From an uncultured Selenomonadaceae bacterium (GTDB taxonomy: Bacteria; Bacillota; Negativicutes; Selenomonadales; Selenomonadaceae), in the NCBI GenBank assembly GCA_905233135.1, contig CAJOCQ010000007.1:29237-93236 (forward strand): 64,000 bases of DNA, in the 5' to 3' direction. Every line of letters begins with the position of its first letter. Position 1 is the first letter of the stretch. Shown here piece by piece: positions 63,915 to 64,000 of the stretch. The notes beneath the pieces were generated by a model. That model had not been told where the DNA came from and did not search any database. It was given only the letters and a program-made list of their open reading frames with translations. The position numbers and the translations under genes were made by a program.

Positions 63915-63943
63915 TTGACAAAAACAAAAGTCGGTTGTATTAT
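63915..63943 (+). promoter_or_regulatory. rRNA operon promoter
   Basis: TTGACA (63915-63920), 17-base spacer, TATTAT (63938-63943), with the AT-rich UP-like stretch AAAAATTTTTAAAAAAAATT upstream. Confidence 0.8.
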
Positions 63944-63960
63944 ATGCAAGCTGATTCACT

Positions 63961-64000
63961 TCAGCAGGCTCCTTGAAAACTAAACAATGCTTAACGCTAG
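63961..64000 (+). other. 16S rRNA leader (start of an rrn operon)
   Basis: GGCTCCTTGAAAACTAAACA matches the TTGAAAACTGAACA leader segment seen before 16S rRNA in Bacillota. The 16S gene itself begins beyond the window end. Confidence 0.75.

Overview
The window looks like a chromosomal segment of a low-GC anaerobic member of the Bacillota. My best guess is the Negativicutes, from gene content only: a sporulation-type sigma-H, a Prp protease with a cleavable L27 extension, an Asp23/AmaP module, a TAXI-type TRAP binding lipoprotein, a ~1400-residue 2-hydroxyacyl-CoA dehydratase activase, a rubrerythrin fusion and an oxygen-sensitive class III ribonucleotide reductase. No marker gene in the window fixes the genus. 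The right edge shows the promoter and leader of an rRNA operon whose 16S gene lies just outside.

Layout. 1-2.5 kb: the end of ychF, a guanylate-kinase-like gene and a flavin reductase/rubredoxin/rubrerythrin fusion. 2.6-5.5 kb: nrdD, which is not two genes but one gene interrupted by two small group I introns, and whose product stops before the glycyl-radical segment. 5.6-6.8 kb: rplU-prp-rpmA. 6.9-8.0 kb: a decayed RTX-type gene. 8.2-9.9 kb: leuCD. 10-12.6 kb: two tandem capsular glycosyltransferase genes, one broken. 12.7-14.8 kb: priA. 15-17.5 kb: a TAXI lipoprotein, an HNH protein and two gene remnants. 17.6-23.1 kb: the giant activase, two tandem paralogous membrane-anchored proteins and a small Cys protein. 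23.1-28.2 kb (minus strand): an MFS transporter, then rpe, a glycosyltransferase-like gene interrupted by a G10 tract, a PHP phosphoesterase and an XpaC-TM2 protein. 28.4-32.1 kb: an AAA ATPase, YkgJ, DJ-1 and TIGR04076 proteins, rpiB and a DUF362 protein. 32-39.5 kb: a run of oxidoreductases, NTF2-like proteins, a flavodoxin, a secreted cupin and a secreted hydrolase, ending in a LysR regulator. 39.5-46.3 kb (minus strand): an Asp23/AmaP module, nusB, ispA, dxs, a conserved unknown and tlyA. 46.7 kb: sigH. 47.6-58 kb: one 3457-residue metalloprotease/RTX repeat protein. 58-64 kb: a secreted lipase, ilvN, trmK, tRNA-Asn, a catalytically eroded P-type-ATPase-like protein, an alpha/beta hydrolase, tRNA-Pro, a small membrane protein and the rRNA promoter.

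The most noteworthy signals are the doubly intron-split nrdD without its radical domain, the homopolymer-interrupted glycosyltransferase-like gene in an apparent OFF state, the giant RTX metalloprotease with a degenerate relative 40 kb away, and an intact P1B-like ATPase in which every catalytic motif I could place is altered. The window carries repeated signs of surface-gene turnover and decay (broken glycosyltransferase, RTX remnant, nonsense-riddled Gfo/Idh remnant) beside well-kept housekeeping operons. No CRISPR array, insertion sequence, prophage or integrase was recognised. All family assignments are from reading the protein sequences; no database search was run.
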